Shown here piece after piece: positions 52,003 through 60,160 of a stretch of 64,000 nucleotides of DNA. The stretch comes from Alphaproteobacteria bacterium casp-alpha6 (GTDB lineage Bacteria; Pseudomonadota; Alphaproteobacteria; Rhodobacterales; Rhodobacteraceae). How positions within the stretch are numbered: position 1 is the stretch's first letter; each line of letters starts with the position of its first letter. Position numbers and translations under genes: made by a program. The stretch covers positions 1 to 64,000 of the forward strand of contig LFER01000020.1 in NCBI GenBank assembly GCA_001510135.1, given 5' to 3'. Under the pieces are notes generated by a model that was not told the DNA's origin, made no database searches, and worked only from the letters and a program-made list of their open reading frames with translations.

Positions 52003-52950
52003 TCAGTCTTGAGATGCGCCCTCGCGGGCACGCTCGGCTTGGAATTCAAGCCAAGCAATAGCTTTGTGCACCGAGTGATCCGAATAGGCCCTTATCCGAT
52101 CGACATGCTCCACATAACTTTTCAAGGCAGGGGCAAGTGGTTCATGAAACTGTACGATTCGCTCTTCAAAATGATAGATCGCAAAAAGGAGCCCGATGAC
52201 GAGGAGCCCTGTGATAAACCCAAAGGTCCCATTTCGTTTTTTTGGCTGTTTCGGCAGGGGCGCGTCCCTTGCTTCATGCACCTCGTCTGCTGTTTCTTCA
52301 GCATCTATCGATGGGTTTATATCTTCGATGTTGGGCAACAGAGCACTTTTTGGCGGGCGACTTTCCTGAGTATTTTTCCCCAGAATAGCCTCTAATTCAT
52401 CGAGTTCTTCTTCTAGAGTTTTCGCTTCTGGCTTGGCTGCAGAAACAGTCTCTGCTTGCTCGTATGTCTGCGCATTTTCAGAGGCTTCGCGCCTTGGAGC
52501 AAAAAACTGCGCACCGCCGTCAAGCCCAAGTTCTGTTTGCATTTCCAGAGTTTCTGCTGCGCGCGCTTCGGTTTCTCTGCGCGCTTCTTCGCGCAACACC
52601 TCTGCGACCGTCGGATGCAATCTTTGTCTGACTTGGTTTTCTTGTCTGTTCGGGTCGGCTTTCTTCGTGTCAGGCGCGCTTTCTGAGGACGCTTGGCTCT
52701 CTTTTGGATCCGTCGAATTTTGGACCTGTGTCTGTGGGTCATCAGGCTTTGCCAAAGTCACATCGGCTTTGGCCGCACCTTGGCTTTCAGTGGCTTGCGG
52801 CGCTTCAGACCTTTGCTCAGCTTCCATTTGAGGATGTTTTTGAAACCAAGTCGTATCACAAGCCGAACACTGCACATCACGCCCAGTGGTGGGAATGTTC
52901 TCTTCCGGCACTTCATAGCGCGCATCACACTTCGGACAGACCAGACGCAT
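52003..52950 (-). CDS. MJ0042-type zinc-ribbon membrane protein
   Basis: About 315 residues. The N-terminus MRLVCPKCDARYEVPEENIP...VQCSACDTTWFQ is the MJ0042 zinc ribbon with two CxxC pairs. A long acidic, Ala/Glu/Gln-rich disordered middle (about 45-235) follows, then one membrane helix (FGFITGLLVIGLLFAIYHF) and a short C-terminal helix region. Alphaproteobacteria keep this gene divergent from ftsE, as here, so a link with division or envelope control is often assumed but unproven. The ATG at 52950 is chosen as the direct start of the ribbon. The 255 bases downstream (51748-52002) hold no gene. Confidence 0.8.
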   Translation of the reverse strand: MRLVCPKCDARYEVPEENIPTTGRDVQCSACDTTWFQKHPQMEAEQRSEAPQATESQGAAKADVTLAKPDDPQTQVQNSTDPKESQASSESAPDTKKADPNRQENQVRQRLHPTVAEVLREEARRETEARAAETLEMQTELGLDGGAQFFAPRREASENAQTYEQAETVSAAKPEAKTLEEELDELEAILGKNTQESRPPKSALLPNIEDINPSIDAEETADEVHEARDAPLPKQPKKRNGTFGFITGLLVIGLLFAIYHFEERIVQFHEPLAPALKSYVEHVDRIRAYSDHSVHKAIAWLEFQAERAREGASQD

Positions 52951-53120
52951 GTTCATCCATCACTTTTCGTTAAATGTACCCGTATTTGTTCATAATCGTT
53001 CAAGGCAAAGAGTTAAACAGAAAAGGAAAATTTAATTTCAATCATATCCCTGATTGCAACAGCCCGCGAGGTCAGGCACAAAAGGGCAAAAGAAATGAAA
53101 CTCATTGCGCGAGACATACA

Positions 53121-53798
53121 TTGATCGAATTTGACGCGGCCTCCTATTCCTACACAGGCGGTGAACTTTTGTCAGAAATGTCGCTGACAATCACACCGGG
53201 TGCGTTTTATTTCATCACCGGCCCCTCTGGATCAGGGAAAACAACCTTCCTAAAGATGTGTTATGGCGCTCTTTTACCCAACAGTGGCGGGTTGCAAATT
53301 TTCGGGCGTGACGTCCGTGAGTTGACACGCGATGACATAGCATTGATTCGACGCAACATTGGAGTGATTCATCAAGATTGCCAGTTTCTTGACCATCTGA
53401 GTGTGACTGAAAATATAGCGCTGCCGCTTTCTGTATCCGGTCAAGACCGGTTGAGCGATAATCTGAATCTAAAGGAGTTACTGACTTGGGTTGGGCTAAA
53501 GGGCAGAGCCAGTGCTTTGCCGCCAGAACTGTCAGGGGGTGAACGCCAGAGGGCAGCACTTGCGCGTGCGGTGATCAATTCTCCTGAACTTATCTTGGCG
53601 GATGAGCCAACTGGAAATGTAGATTGGGACATGTCCCAGCGCCTGCTTCAACTGTTGATAGAACTGAACAAAATGGGAAAAACAGTCTTGCTGGCAAGCC
53701 ATGATCTTAGTCTGATACGACTGGCAAAATCCCAAGTCCAGGCACGTGTTCTGAGAATTGCAAACAAACGCATTCAGCTCGCCGGAGCGGACCTGTGA
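53121..53798 (+). CDS. ftsE: Cell-division ATP-binding protein FtsE
   Basis: A 225-residue ABC ATPase. Walker A GPSGSGKTTFLK, Q loop VIHQDCQFLDHL, signature LSGGERQRAALARA, Walker B LILADEPTGNVDW, and the switch His in LASHDLSLIR are complete. FtsEX couples ATP hydrolysis to peptidoglycan hydrolase activation at the septum. The TTG at 53121 (LIEFDAASYSYTGGELL) matches the family start; the frame is open further upstream, but that part has no similarity. Its stop overlaps the ftsX start (TGATG). Confidence 0.93.
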   Translation: MIEFDAASYSYTGGELLSEMSLTITPGAFYFITGPSGSGKTTFLKMCYGALLPNSGGLQIFGRDVRELTRDDIALIRRNIGVIHQDCQFLDHLSVTENIALPLSVSGQDRLSDNLNLKELLTWVGLKGRASALPPELSGGERQRAALARAVINSPELILADEPTGNVDWDMSQRLLQLLIELNKMGKTVLLASHDLSLIRLAKSQVQARVLRIANKRIQLAGADL

Positions 53799-54700
53799 TG
53801 GGTTCTGAAAGACAGATCTCTGGGCTTTTCACCCGCGACACACAGCGGGATCGCGTTGTGCCACCTACTGGATTCACCGCGACATTGACCTTATTCACCT
53901 CCGCTGTCATGGGCTTTTTGGTGGTCTTTGCGCTTGCTTTGTCCTTGGCGTCGTCTCGTCTGGCCGATCATTGGAGTGACGCTTTGGCACGCAGCGCGAC
54001 GCTGAAAATTTCTGCTCCGGCTGAACAGTTAGAACAACAAGTTGAAAAGGCGCTTGCAATACTCAACACCACTCCAGGAATTGAACAGGCAACTGTACTG
54101 AACCTGAACGATCAACGCCGTTTGCTGGAACCATGGTTTGGAGCGGACGTCCCCATCGAATTGCTTGCCCTGCCCGCACTTATAGATATCCGTGAGGAAA
54201 AGAAGGGCTTTGACAGTGACAATCTGAGGCTAAGATTGGTTGCAGACGTCCCCGGAGCCGTGCTGGATGATCATACCAGATGGCGCAGGCCTTTGGTCGT
54301 GGCCGCAGAGCGGCTTTCGGCGCTGGGACTGTTTAGCATTCTTTTAATGACAGGAGCGAGCGCTGCGATGATCACCTTGGCAGCGCGCGCGGCCATGTCC
54401 GCCAATGCCCAAGTCATCTCTGTTCTACGTCTGATCGGCGCAAAAGACGCCTATATTGCTGCTGCCTTTGTACGGCGCTTTTCATTACGCGCATTCAGCG
54501 GGGCGGCAATTGGCAGCCTTTGTGGAGCAGTCGTTTTCTTTTTTCTAACTGGTGCGCAGGATGATCTATCAATATTAACCGGAATTGGTTTTCAGGGGCT
54601 GGAATGGCTCTGGCTTTTCTTGATACCGCCTGTTTTCGGCGGCGTTGCTCTTCTGGCGACACAGCGAGCCGCACAAAAAGTATTAGGGATGCTCAGCTGA
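53798..54700 (+). CDS. ftsX: Cell-division protein FtsX
   Basis: A 300-residue permease-like partner of FtsE. Four membrane segments: FTSAVMGFLVVFALALSLA (about 32-50), then after a periplasmic loop of about 120 residues LGLFSILLMTGASAAMITLAA, FSGAAIGSLCGAVVFFFLT, and WLWLFLIPPVFGGVALLA. VISVLRLIGAKDAYIAAAFVRR is the cytosolic coupling helix that contacts FtsE. The periplasmic loop would bind an amidase activator or hydrolase. The ATG overlaps the ftsE stop, and the TGA overlaps the acyltransferase ATG (TGATGA). Confidence 0.9.
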   Translation: MGSERQISGLFTRDTQRDRVVPPTGFTATLTLFTSAVMGFLVVFALALSLASSRLADHWSDALARSATLKISAPAEQLEQQVEKALAILNTTPGIEQATVLNLNDQRRLLEPWFGADVPIELLALPALIDIREEKKGFDSDNLRLRLVADVPGAVLDDHTRWRRPLVVAAERLSALGLFSILLMTGASAAMITLAARAAMSANAQVISVLRLIGAKDAYIAAAFVRRFSLRAFSGAAIGSLCGAVVFFFLTGAQDDLSILTGIGFQGLEWLWLFLIPPVFGGVALLATQRAAQKVLGMLS

Positions 54701-55443
54701 TGACCTTTTTAGTACAATGGATAAGTTCCTTTCTCTTTATGGTGCAGATGTACCTCATGATGTTGGTCTTTGGCGTTGCGTTTTTCCCTTGGGCGCTTTT
54801 CAGTCGCCAAGGGGCTTATTCTGCGGTGCGTAATTACTGCCGATGGATTCGCTGGACGGCATCCTGGATGGTGGGGCTGCACTCTGAAATTCGCGGTGAA
54901 ATCCCGAAAGGCGAACTGCTAATTGCGGGGAAACATCAGAGTTTTTTTGATGTGATCATGATTGTTAGTGTCGTTGAGAAACCAAAGTTTATCATGAAAG
55001 CTTCTCTAAAATGGGCCCCTGTCCTTGGTCAATACGGATTGCGGATTGGCTGTGTCCCAGTCGTCCGTGGAAAACGCACAGAAGCAATTAAATATATGTT
55101 GGAACAAGTGTCTTCCGGTTCTGCGCCTGCAGGTCAACTGATCATATATCCTCAAGGCACCCGCGTGGCGCCGGGTGATCATGTGCCGTATAAAGTCGGA
55201 ACAGCTGTTTTATATCGCGAGACAAAGCAAAAAGTTATTCCTGCAGCAACAAATGTGGGTCTGTTCTGGCCTAAGTACGGAATTTACCGCAAAAAGGGTA
55301 CGGCTGTGGTGGAGTTTCTCGATCCGATTGAACAGGGGTTGGATAAGGACGCATTTATGGATCGGCTGGAAGATGTGCTTGAAACGCGTTCAAATGAGCT
55401 CATGCAGGAGGCAGGATTTTATGGAATACCTCAAAAAAATTGA
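54700..55443 (+). CDS. plsC: 1-acyl-sn-glycerol-3-phosphate acyltransferase
   Basis: A 247-residue membrane-bound acyltransferase that turns lysophosphatidic acid into phosphatidic acid. One membrane segment lies at the start (FLFMVQMYLMMLVFGVAFFPW). KHQSFFD is the catalytic HX4D motif, PVVRGKR the substrate-binding block, and YPQGTR the EGTR-type motif with Gln in place of Glu, seen in this subgroup. Coupled to ftsX by a TGATGA overlap, which ties phospholipid synthesis to the division operon, the usual Rhodobacteraceae order. Its end overlaps the next gene by 23 bases. More than one plsC-like gene is likely in the genome. Confidence 0.88.
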   Translation: MTFLVQWISSFLFMVQMYLMMLVFGVAFFPWALFSRQGAYSAVRNYCRWIRWTASWMVGLHSEIRGEIPKGELLIAGKHQSFFDVIMIVSVVEKPKFIMKASLKWAPVLGQYGLRIGCVPVVRGKRTEAIKYMLEQVSSGSAPAGQLIIYPQGTRVAPGDHVPYKVGTAVLYRETKQKVIPAATNVGLFWPKYGIYRKKGTAVVEFLDPIEQGLDKDAFMDRLEDVLETRSNELMQEAGFYGIPQKN

Positions 55444-56026
55444 AGACCTTGAACCGCTTTATGGACCTGCGAGCGAAGGCGCTCGACGCAAGGGATCCGA
55501 CCATCTCACACCACTTTATTCCCGTTGGATATCTGAATCCAAATTCTGCGTGATGGCCACGGTCGGGAAAGAGGGTACAGATGTAAGCCCGAGAGGTGAT
55601 GATGGTCCTGTTGTCAGAATTCATGACCCCAAAACCCTGATGATGCCCGATTGGCGCGGCAATAACCGTCTTGATAGTTTACGAAACATCGTTGAGGACG
55701 GGCGCATATCGCTTATGTTTATGCACAGCGGCGTTAGGGATGTGGTGCGCGTCAACGGATTGGCGCGTTTGACGACTGATACAACTCTTTGCCAAAGCTT
55801 TGCCCATAATGGTCATAGCCCGAAATGTGTGATCGAAATCACTGTTGCCGAAGTCTACATCCATTGCCCAAAATCCGTGATACGATCTAAACTCTGGAAC
55901 AGTGACGCACCAATAGATGTCCCAACCATTGGGGATATCCTGAAAGAGGTCACAAAAAACGACATCGGCGGAAGCGCCTATGATGCTGATTTATCCCAAA
56001 GAGCACTCACAACGCTTTGGTCTTAA
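55421..56026 (+). CDS. Pyridoxamine 5'-phosphate oxidase-family flavoprotein
   Basis: A 201-residue split-barrel protein of the group often called MSMEG_1061-like. WISESKFCVMATVGKEGTDVSPRGDD and DWRGNNRLDSLRNIVEDGRISLMFM are the FMN-binding core, and VVRVNGLARLTT continues the barrel. It lacks the full PdxH signature, so it is probably an F420- or FMN-dependent reductase of unknown substrate rather than vitamin B6 oxidase. The ATG at 55421 has AGGAGG about 11 bases upstream, inside the end of plsC, so translation is coupled. Confidence 0.82.
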   Translation: MEYLKKIEDLEPLYGPASEGARRKGSDHLTPLYSRWISESKFCVMATVGKEGTDVSPRGDDGPVVRIHDPKTLMMPDWRGNNRLDSLRNIVEDGRISLMFMHSGVRDVVRVNGLARLTTDTTLCQSFAHNGHSPKCVIEITVAEVYIHCPKSVIRSKLWNSDAPIDVPTIGDILKEVTKNDIGGSAYDADLSQRALTTLWS

Positions 56027-56202
56027 TCAACCGTGCGATTGCTCATGCTCGCAAGCGGCAGAGATAAAGTGGCAAAAACCATGTCGCGAAAGCCACAGCT
56101 GACACAAATCTTCTGAAGATAATATTCTTTGCATGTACTTAACATCCGCATCCATTCATTAAATATGTTGGGATATCTGTAAGGTAAGGGAGTGCGGATC
56201 AG

Positions 56203-56652
56203 ATGACTTTATTCGTAAATATGATTGAATTGATTTCATTGCTGGGCATTGGGATTATGGCCGGCGCATCACTTTATATCTCTTGGGTGGAAGTGCCTGC
56301 GCGACAAGATTTGGCAACCTTGGACAAATTGGTCAATTGGCAAAGCATTTTTCCAAAGGCGATGGCTGTGCTCAAGACATCGGGAATGGCCATTTTGCCT
56401 TTTATACTGCTGATTATGGTCTTTCGCTTTCACATCGGCTGGCTTGTTGCCTTTGCCCTTTTGATTGCTCTTGGTCCTTTTACTGCGAAAAAAATTGCGC
56501 CAACAATCGAAATACTGCTCGGCTTCACACCTGAGACAGACACCAGCGAGATCGAACGCAAAATTGCCAATTGGGGACGTTTGCATAATCTGCGCACATG
56601 GATGACGGGTACCGCTTTTGCCGCCACTGCTTTGGCATCGCTCAGCATGTGA
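56203..56652 (+). CDS. DUF1772 family membrane protein
   Basis: A 149-residue protein with four membrane segments (ELISLLGIGIMAGASLYIS, MAILPFILLIMVF, LVAFALLIALGPFTA and the C-terminal AFAATALASLSM). VEVPARQDL and LRTWMTGTAFAATA fit the DUF1772 pattern. Its function is unknown; relatives are inner-membrane proteins near redox or stress genes. The ATG at 56203 lies 25 bases after TAAGG (AAGGTAAGGGAG), a usable site. It is followed by 165 bases and then fhs on the same strand. Confidence 0.7.
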   Translation: MTLFVNMIELISLLGIGIMAGASLYISWVEVPARQDLATLDKLVNWQSIFPKAMAVLKTSGMAILPFILLIMVFRFHIGWLVAFALLIALGPFTAKKIAPTIEILLGFTPETDTSEIERKIANWGRLHNLRTWMTGTAFAATALASLSM

Positions 56653-56817
56653 GCCTAATGTTTGACAATAAACGTGGAAATCGTTTCCAATCCGAAACCC
56701 CAAATGCGCGTTTCGCCGCAAGCGACGGTAAAAATGTCGCAATCGCTGGCAGTTTTAAGTCCTCTCCTTGCGTATAAGCAGTTCCATTGACCAACCTGCG
56801 CCAAAGGGAAGAAGACC

Positions 56818-58494
56818 ATGGGTTACAAGACGGATATCGAAATTGCCAGAGAGGCAAATAAGAAGCCAATTCAAGAAATTGGTGCAAAGCTCGACATTCC
56901 GACAGAGCATCTTTTGCCTTATGGCCATGACAAAGCCAAAGTGAGCCAAGAGTTCATAAACTCTGTGCAAGGCAATAAAAACGGCAAACTGATCCTTGTT
57001 ACGGCGATCAACCCGACCCCCGCAGGCGAAGGAAAAACAACCACCACCGTGGGCCTCGGAGATGGATTGAACAAAATTGGCAAACGTGCAGCGATTTGTA
57101 TCCGCGAAGCGTCTCTCGGCCCGTGTTTCGGAATGAAAGGCGGGGCTGCCGGCGGTGGTTACGCGCAAGTTGTTCCAATGGAGGAAATGAACCTCCATTT
57201 CACGGGGGATTTCCATGCAATCACATCGGCCCACAATCTGTTGTCGGCGATGATTGACAATCATATCTATTGGGGCAACAGCCTTGATATCGACCAGAGG
57301 CGCGTCACCTGGCGCCGAGTGATGGACATGAACGATCGCGCGCTGCGCGATATTGTCACCAGCCTCGGGGGCGTGGCAAACGGGTATCCTCGCCAGACAG
57401 GGTTTGACATAACCGTAGCCTCAGAGGTGATGGCGATCCTTTGCCTTGCAACCTCTCTTGAAGATCTTCAAAAACGCCTAGGCGACATTATAGTTGCCTA
57501 TCGTCGCGACAAATCGCCCGTGTACTGCCGTGACATCAAAGCTGATGGGGCGATGACGGTGCTTTTGAAAGATGCGATGCAGCCAAATCTGGTCCAGACA
57601 TTGGAAAATAATCCCGCCTTTGTCCATGGGGGACCATTTGCCAATATCGCGCATGGATGCAACTCTGTCATGGCAACCACAACAGCGTTGAAAATTGCCG
57701 ATTACGTTGTGACCGAAGCGGGATTTGGCGCTGATTTGGGCGCAGAAAAATTCATGAATATCAAATGCCGCAAAGCGGGTCTTGCCCCCTCAGTTGTGGT
57801 GGTTGTCGCAACCGTCCGCGCTATGAAAATGAACGGTGGCGTTGCTAAGGCAGATCTTGGTCCCGAAAACGTAGGTGCGGTCAAAGCGGGATGTCCGAAC
57901 CTGGGTCGCCACATAGAAAACGTCAAAAGCTTTGGCGTTCCGGTGGTCGTTGCCATTAACCATTTCGTCACTGATACAGATGCCGAAGTGCAAGCCGTCA
58001 AAGATTATGTGGCCGAACAGGGATCTGAAGCAATCTTGTGTCAGCATTGGGAAAAAGGCTCCGAAGGAACGATTGATCTTGCAACCCGTGTTGCCGAAAT
58101 CGCCGATGCAGACATTGCCAATTTTGCGCCGCTCTATTCCGATGACCTCAGCCTTTTTGAAAAAATTCAAACCATTGCAAAGCGCATCTACCGTGCGGAT
58201 GAGGTTTTGGCAGACGCCAAAATCCGCAATCAGCTGAAAGAATGGGAAGCCGCCGGATACGGTCATTTGCCCGTCTGTATGGCGAAAACACAGTATAGCT
58301 TCACCACTGATCCAAACCGGCGCGGGGCACCGCTTGGCCATTCTGTGCCAGTGCGAGAAGTGCGCCTGAGTGCTGGAGCCGGATTTGTTGTCGTCATCTG
58401 CGGTGAGATCATGACAATGCCCGGCCTTCCTTCGGTTCCCGCATCCGAAGCGATCATGCTCAATGACATGGGGCAAATCGAGGGATTGTTCTAA
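56818..58494 (+). CDS. fhs: Formate-tetrahydrofolate ligase
   Basis: A 558-residue enzyme that makes 10-formyl-THF from formate, THF and ATP. The P-loop [16 protein letters not shown] (about 60-75), [33 protein letters not shown], and [11 protein letters not shown] are the conserved blocks. Length is standard. The ATG at 56818 has GGGAAGAAGACC upstream. With folD following 62 bases later, the pair interconverts formate and methylene-THF for purine, serine and methyl-group supply, common in marine roseobacters that oxidise C1 compounds. I looked for a purine- or folate-type riboswitch in the leader and found none that I can name. Confidence 0.97.
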   Translation: MGYKTDIEIAREANKKPIQEIGAKLDIPTEHLLPYGHDKAKVSQEFINSVQGNKNGKLILVTAINPTPAGEGKTTTTVGLGDGLNKIGKRAAICIREASLGPCFGMKGGAAGGGYAQVVPMEEMNLHFTGDFHAITSAHNLLSAMIDNHIYWGNSLDIDQRRVTWRRVMDMNDRALRDIVTSLGGVANGYPRQTGFDITVASEVMAILCLATSLEDLQKRLGDIIVAYRRDKSPVYCRDIKADGAMTVLLKDAMQPNLVQTLENNPAFVHGGPFANIAHGCNSVMATTTALKIADYVVTEAGFGADLGAEKFMNIKCRKAGLAPSVVVVVATVRAMKMNGGVAKADLGPENVGAVKAGCPNLGRHIENVKSFGVPVVVAINHFVTDTDAEVQAVKDYVAEQGSEAILCQHWEKGSEGTIDLATRVAEIADADIANFAPLYSDDLSLFEKIQTIAKRIYRADEVLADAKIRNQLKEWEAAGYGHLPVCMAKTQYSFTTDPNRRGAPLGHSVPVREVRLSAGAGFVVVICGEIMTMPGLPSVPASEAIMLNDMGQIEGLF

Positions 58495-58556
58495 ATTAAG
58501 CCAGCATTCGCGGCCCGCCGAAAATCGGGCCGCTATGACATCTGAAGGGAAAACGA

Positions 58557-59450
58557 ATGTCTGCTCACATCATCGATGGCAAAGCATTTGCCGCCTCTGT
58601 CCGCGAAAAGGTTGCAGGACATGTCTCACGGCTCAAAAATGATCACGGGATCACGCCGGGGCTTGCCGTGGTGCTTGTGGGCGAAGATCCGGCAAGCCAA
58701 GTCTATGTGCGCTCAAAAGGGAAGCAAACTGTCGAAGTGGGCATGAACAGCTATGAGCATAAACTGGATGCAGCAACTTCAGAAAAAGACCTTTTGAACC
58801 TGATCGAAGCGCTGAACACTGATCCCGCCGTGCACGGCATTCTGGTGCAATTGCCCCTGCCTAAACATCTTGATGAAGATTTGGTGATCAACTCCATCGA
58901 TCCGTCCAAAGATGTGGATGGCTTTCATATTTCAAACGTCGGCCTTTTGGGGACCGGACAAAAATCGATGGTGCCCTGTACACCGCTTGGCTGTCTTATG
59001 TTGCTGCGCGATTATCATGGGTCGCTCTCGGGGATGGATGCCGTGGTTATCGGGCGTTCAAACATCGTTGGCAAACCCATGTCCCAGCTGTTGCTAGGTG
59101 ACAGTTGCACGGTCACGATCGCACATAGCCGCACGAAGGACCTTCCAGATGTCGTCCGCCGTGCAGATATTGTGGTGGCTGCTGTCGGTCGTCCCGAGAT
59201 GGTCAAAGGTGATTGGATCAAACCGGGAGCCACAGTGATTGACGTGGGCATCAACCGAATTGATAAACCCGAAGGTGGTACGCGTCTTGTCGGGGATGCT
59301 GATTTTGACAGCTGCGCCTCTGTGGCAGGAGCTATTACGCCTGTCCCGGGCGGGGTCGGCCCGATGACGATTGCCTGCCTCTTGGCAAATACAGTAACAG
59401 CCTGCTGTCGCGCCAATGGACTGGATGAACCCGAAGGGCTGACCGCCTGA
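58557..59450 (+). CDS. folD: Methylenetetrahydrofolate dehydrogenase/cyclohydrolase FolD
   Basis: A 297-residue bifunctional enzyme. [23 protein letters not shown] holds the catalytic Tyr and Lys, [13 protein letters not shown] the folate site, [20 protein letters not shown] the NADP loop, and [15 protein letters not shown] the conserved end loop. Complete. It follows fhs on the same strand with a short GC-rich gap (GCCCGCCGAAAATCGGGC, a small hairpin at about 58512-58529 that may fine-tune expression). Confidence 0.96.
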   Translation: MSAHIIDGKAFAASVREKVAGHVSRLKNDHGITPGLAVVLVGEDPASQVYVRSKGKQTVEVGMNSYEHKLDAATSEKDLLNLIEALNTDPAVHGILVQLPLPKHLDEDLVINSIDPSKDVDGFHISNVGLLGTGQKSMVPCTPLGCLMLLRDYHGSLSGMDAVVIGRSNIVGKPMSQLLLGDSCTVTIAHSRTKDLPDVVRRADIVVAAVGRPEMVKGDWIKPGATVIDVGINRIDKPEGGTRLVGDADFDSCASVAGAITPVPGGVGPMTIACLLANTVTACCRANGLDEPEGLTA

Positions 59451-59459
59451 GGCAATCCC

Positions 59460-60122
59460 CTATCGCGGCATCGGAATGGCGCGCGCTTGCTTTCCTGTGA
59501 GAATGGCAATTGCCTCCGGCCGCATAAGGCCTGTGAGTTCTGGAGATTGGGTTTTGAGCCCGCCGGTATAGGTGCCGAAGGCGGGTAAAATCAGCCGATC
59601 CCCATCCACTAGAAAACAGGATTTGGCAAAATGACGCCCCCGCAGGGTCATCTGAACTTTGGGATGATAATGACCGGCCACCTCACCGCTTGAACTTGGG
59701 CTTGGGATATGGCGAAAGGTCAGCGGAGGGATCGGAAGGCTTTGCAAATGCGTTCCACCGATGCTGAGCGGTCCCGGGTCATGGTTCCCTTCGATCCAAA
59801 TCCAGCGCCGCCCCGCCTGCAAACGGGTCAGCCACGACAGTTCATCCTCACGCAGGCTCGCTTCTGCGTCCAGATCATCAAAACTGTCACCCAGACAGAC
59901 AACCGCCTGAGCATCTGAAAGAACAATATCCGCCTCAAGCCGATAGAGCGTATCTTTCACTTCATAAGGGGGTAATAACGGCCCACCTTGTCGCATGAGC
60001 CGGTCAGCTTTTCCAAGATGCAAGTCCGACACACAGAGGAGCTTTTTGTCAGGCCAAAATAAAGCGCCAGTGCCAAGCGCAACAAGGTCGGCCCCAGCCA
60101 AAGTAAAGTTATATCCCGTCAT
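59460..60122 (-). CDS. pdeM: Ligase-associated DNA damage response endonuclease PdeM
   Basis: A 220-residue calcineurin-like phosphoesterase. Metal motifs are in order: LCVSDLHLGKADR (D-x-H), VCLGDSFDDLD (GD-x2-D), WIEGNHDPG (GNHD), and VAGHYHPKVQM (GHxHP). The PdeM family travels with an Lhr-type helicase, an ATP-dependent DNA ligase and an MBL exonuclease in bacterial DNA-repair sets. Here it is directly downstream of that helicase on the same strand, about 40 bases apart; the ligase and exonuclease are not in the window. It is convergent with folD. Confidence 0.9.
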   Translation of the reverse strand: MTGYNFTLAGADLVALGTGALFWPDKKLLCVSDLHLGKADRLMRQGGPLLPPYEVKDTLYRLEADIVLSDAQAVVCLGDSFDDLDAEASLREDELSWLTRLQAGRRWIWIEGNHDPGPLSIGGTHLQSLPIPPLTFRHIPSPSSSGEVAGHYHPKVQMTLRGRHFAKSCFLVDGDRLILPAFGTYTGGLKTQSPELTGLMRPEAIAILTGKQARAIPMPR

Positions 60123-60160
60123 GGAATAGAAAAACGCAGAAAGGCAGGGCTTTTACAAGC

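Noticed and set aside
53000-53120. N-terminal extension of FtsE
   Set aside because: Open frame but no similarity to the family; the TTG at 53121 begins the conserved ABC domain.
56653-56817. Purine/folate-type riboswitch upstream of fhs
   Set aside because: I could not find the conserved core of the ZTP (pfl) or THF riboswitches; only weak stems are visible.
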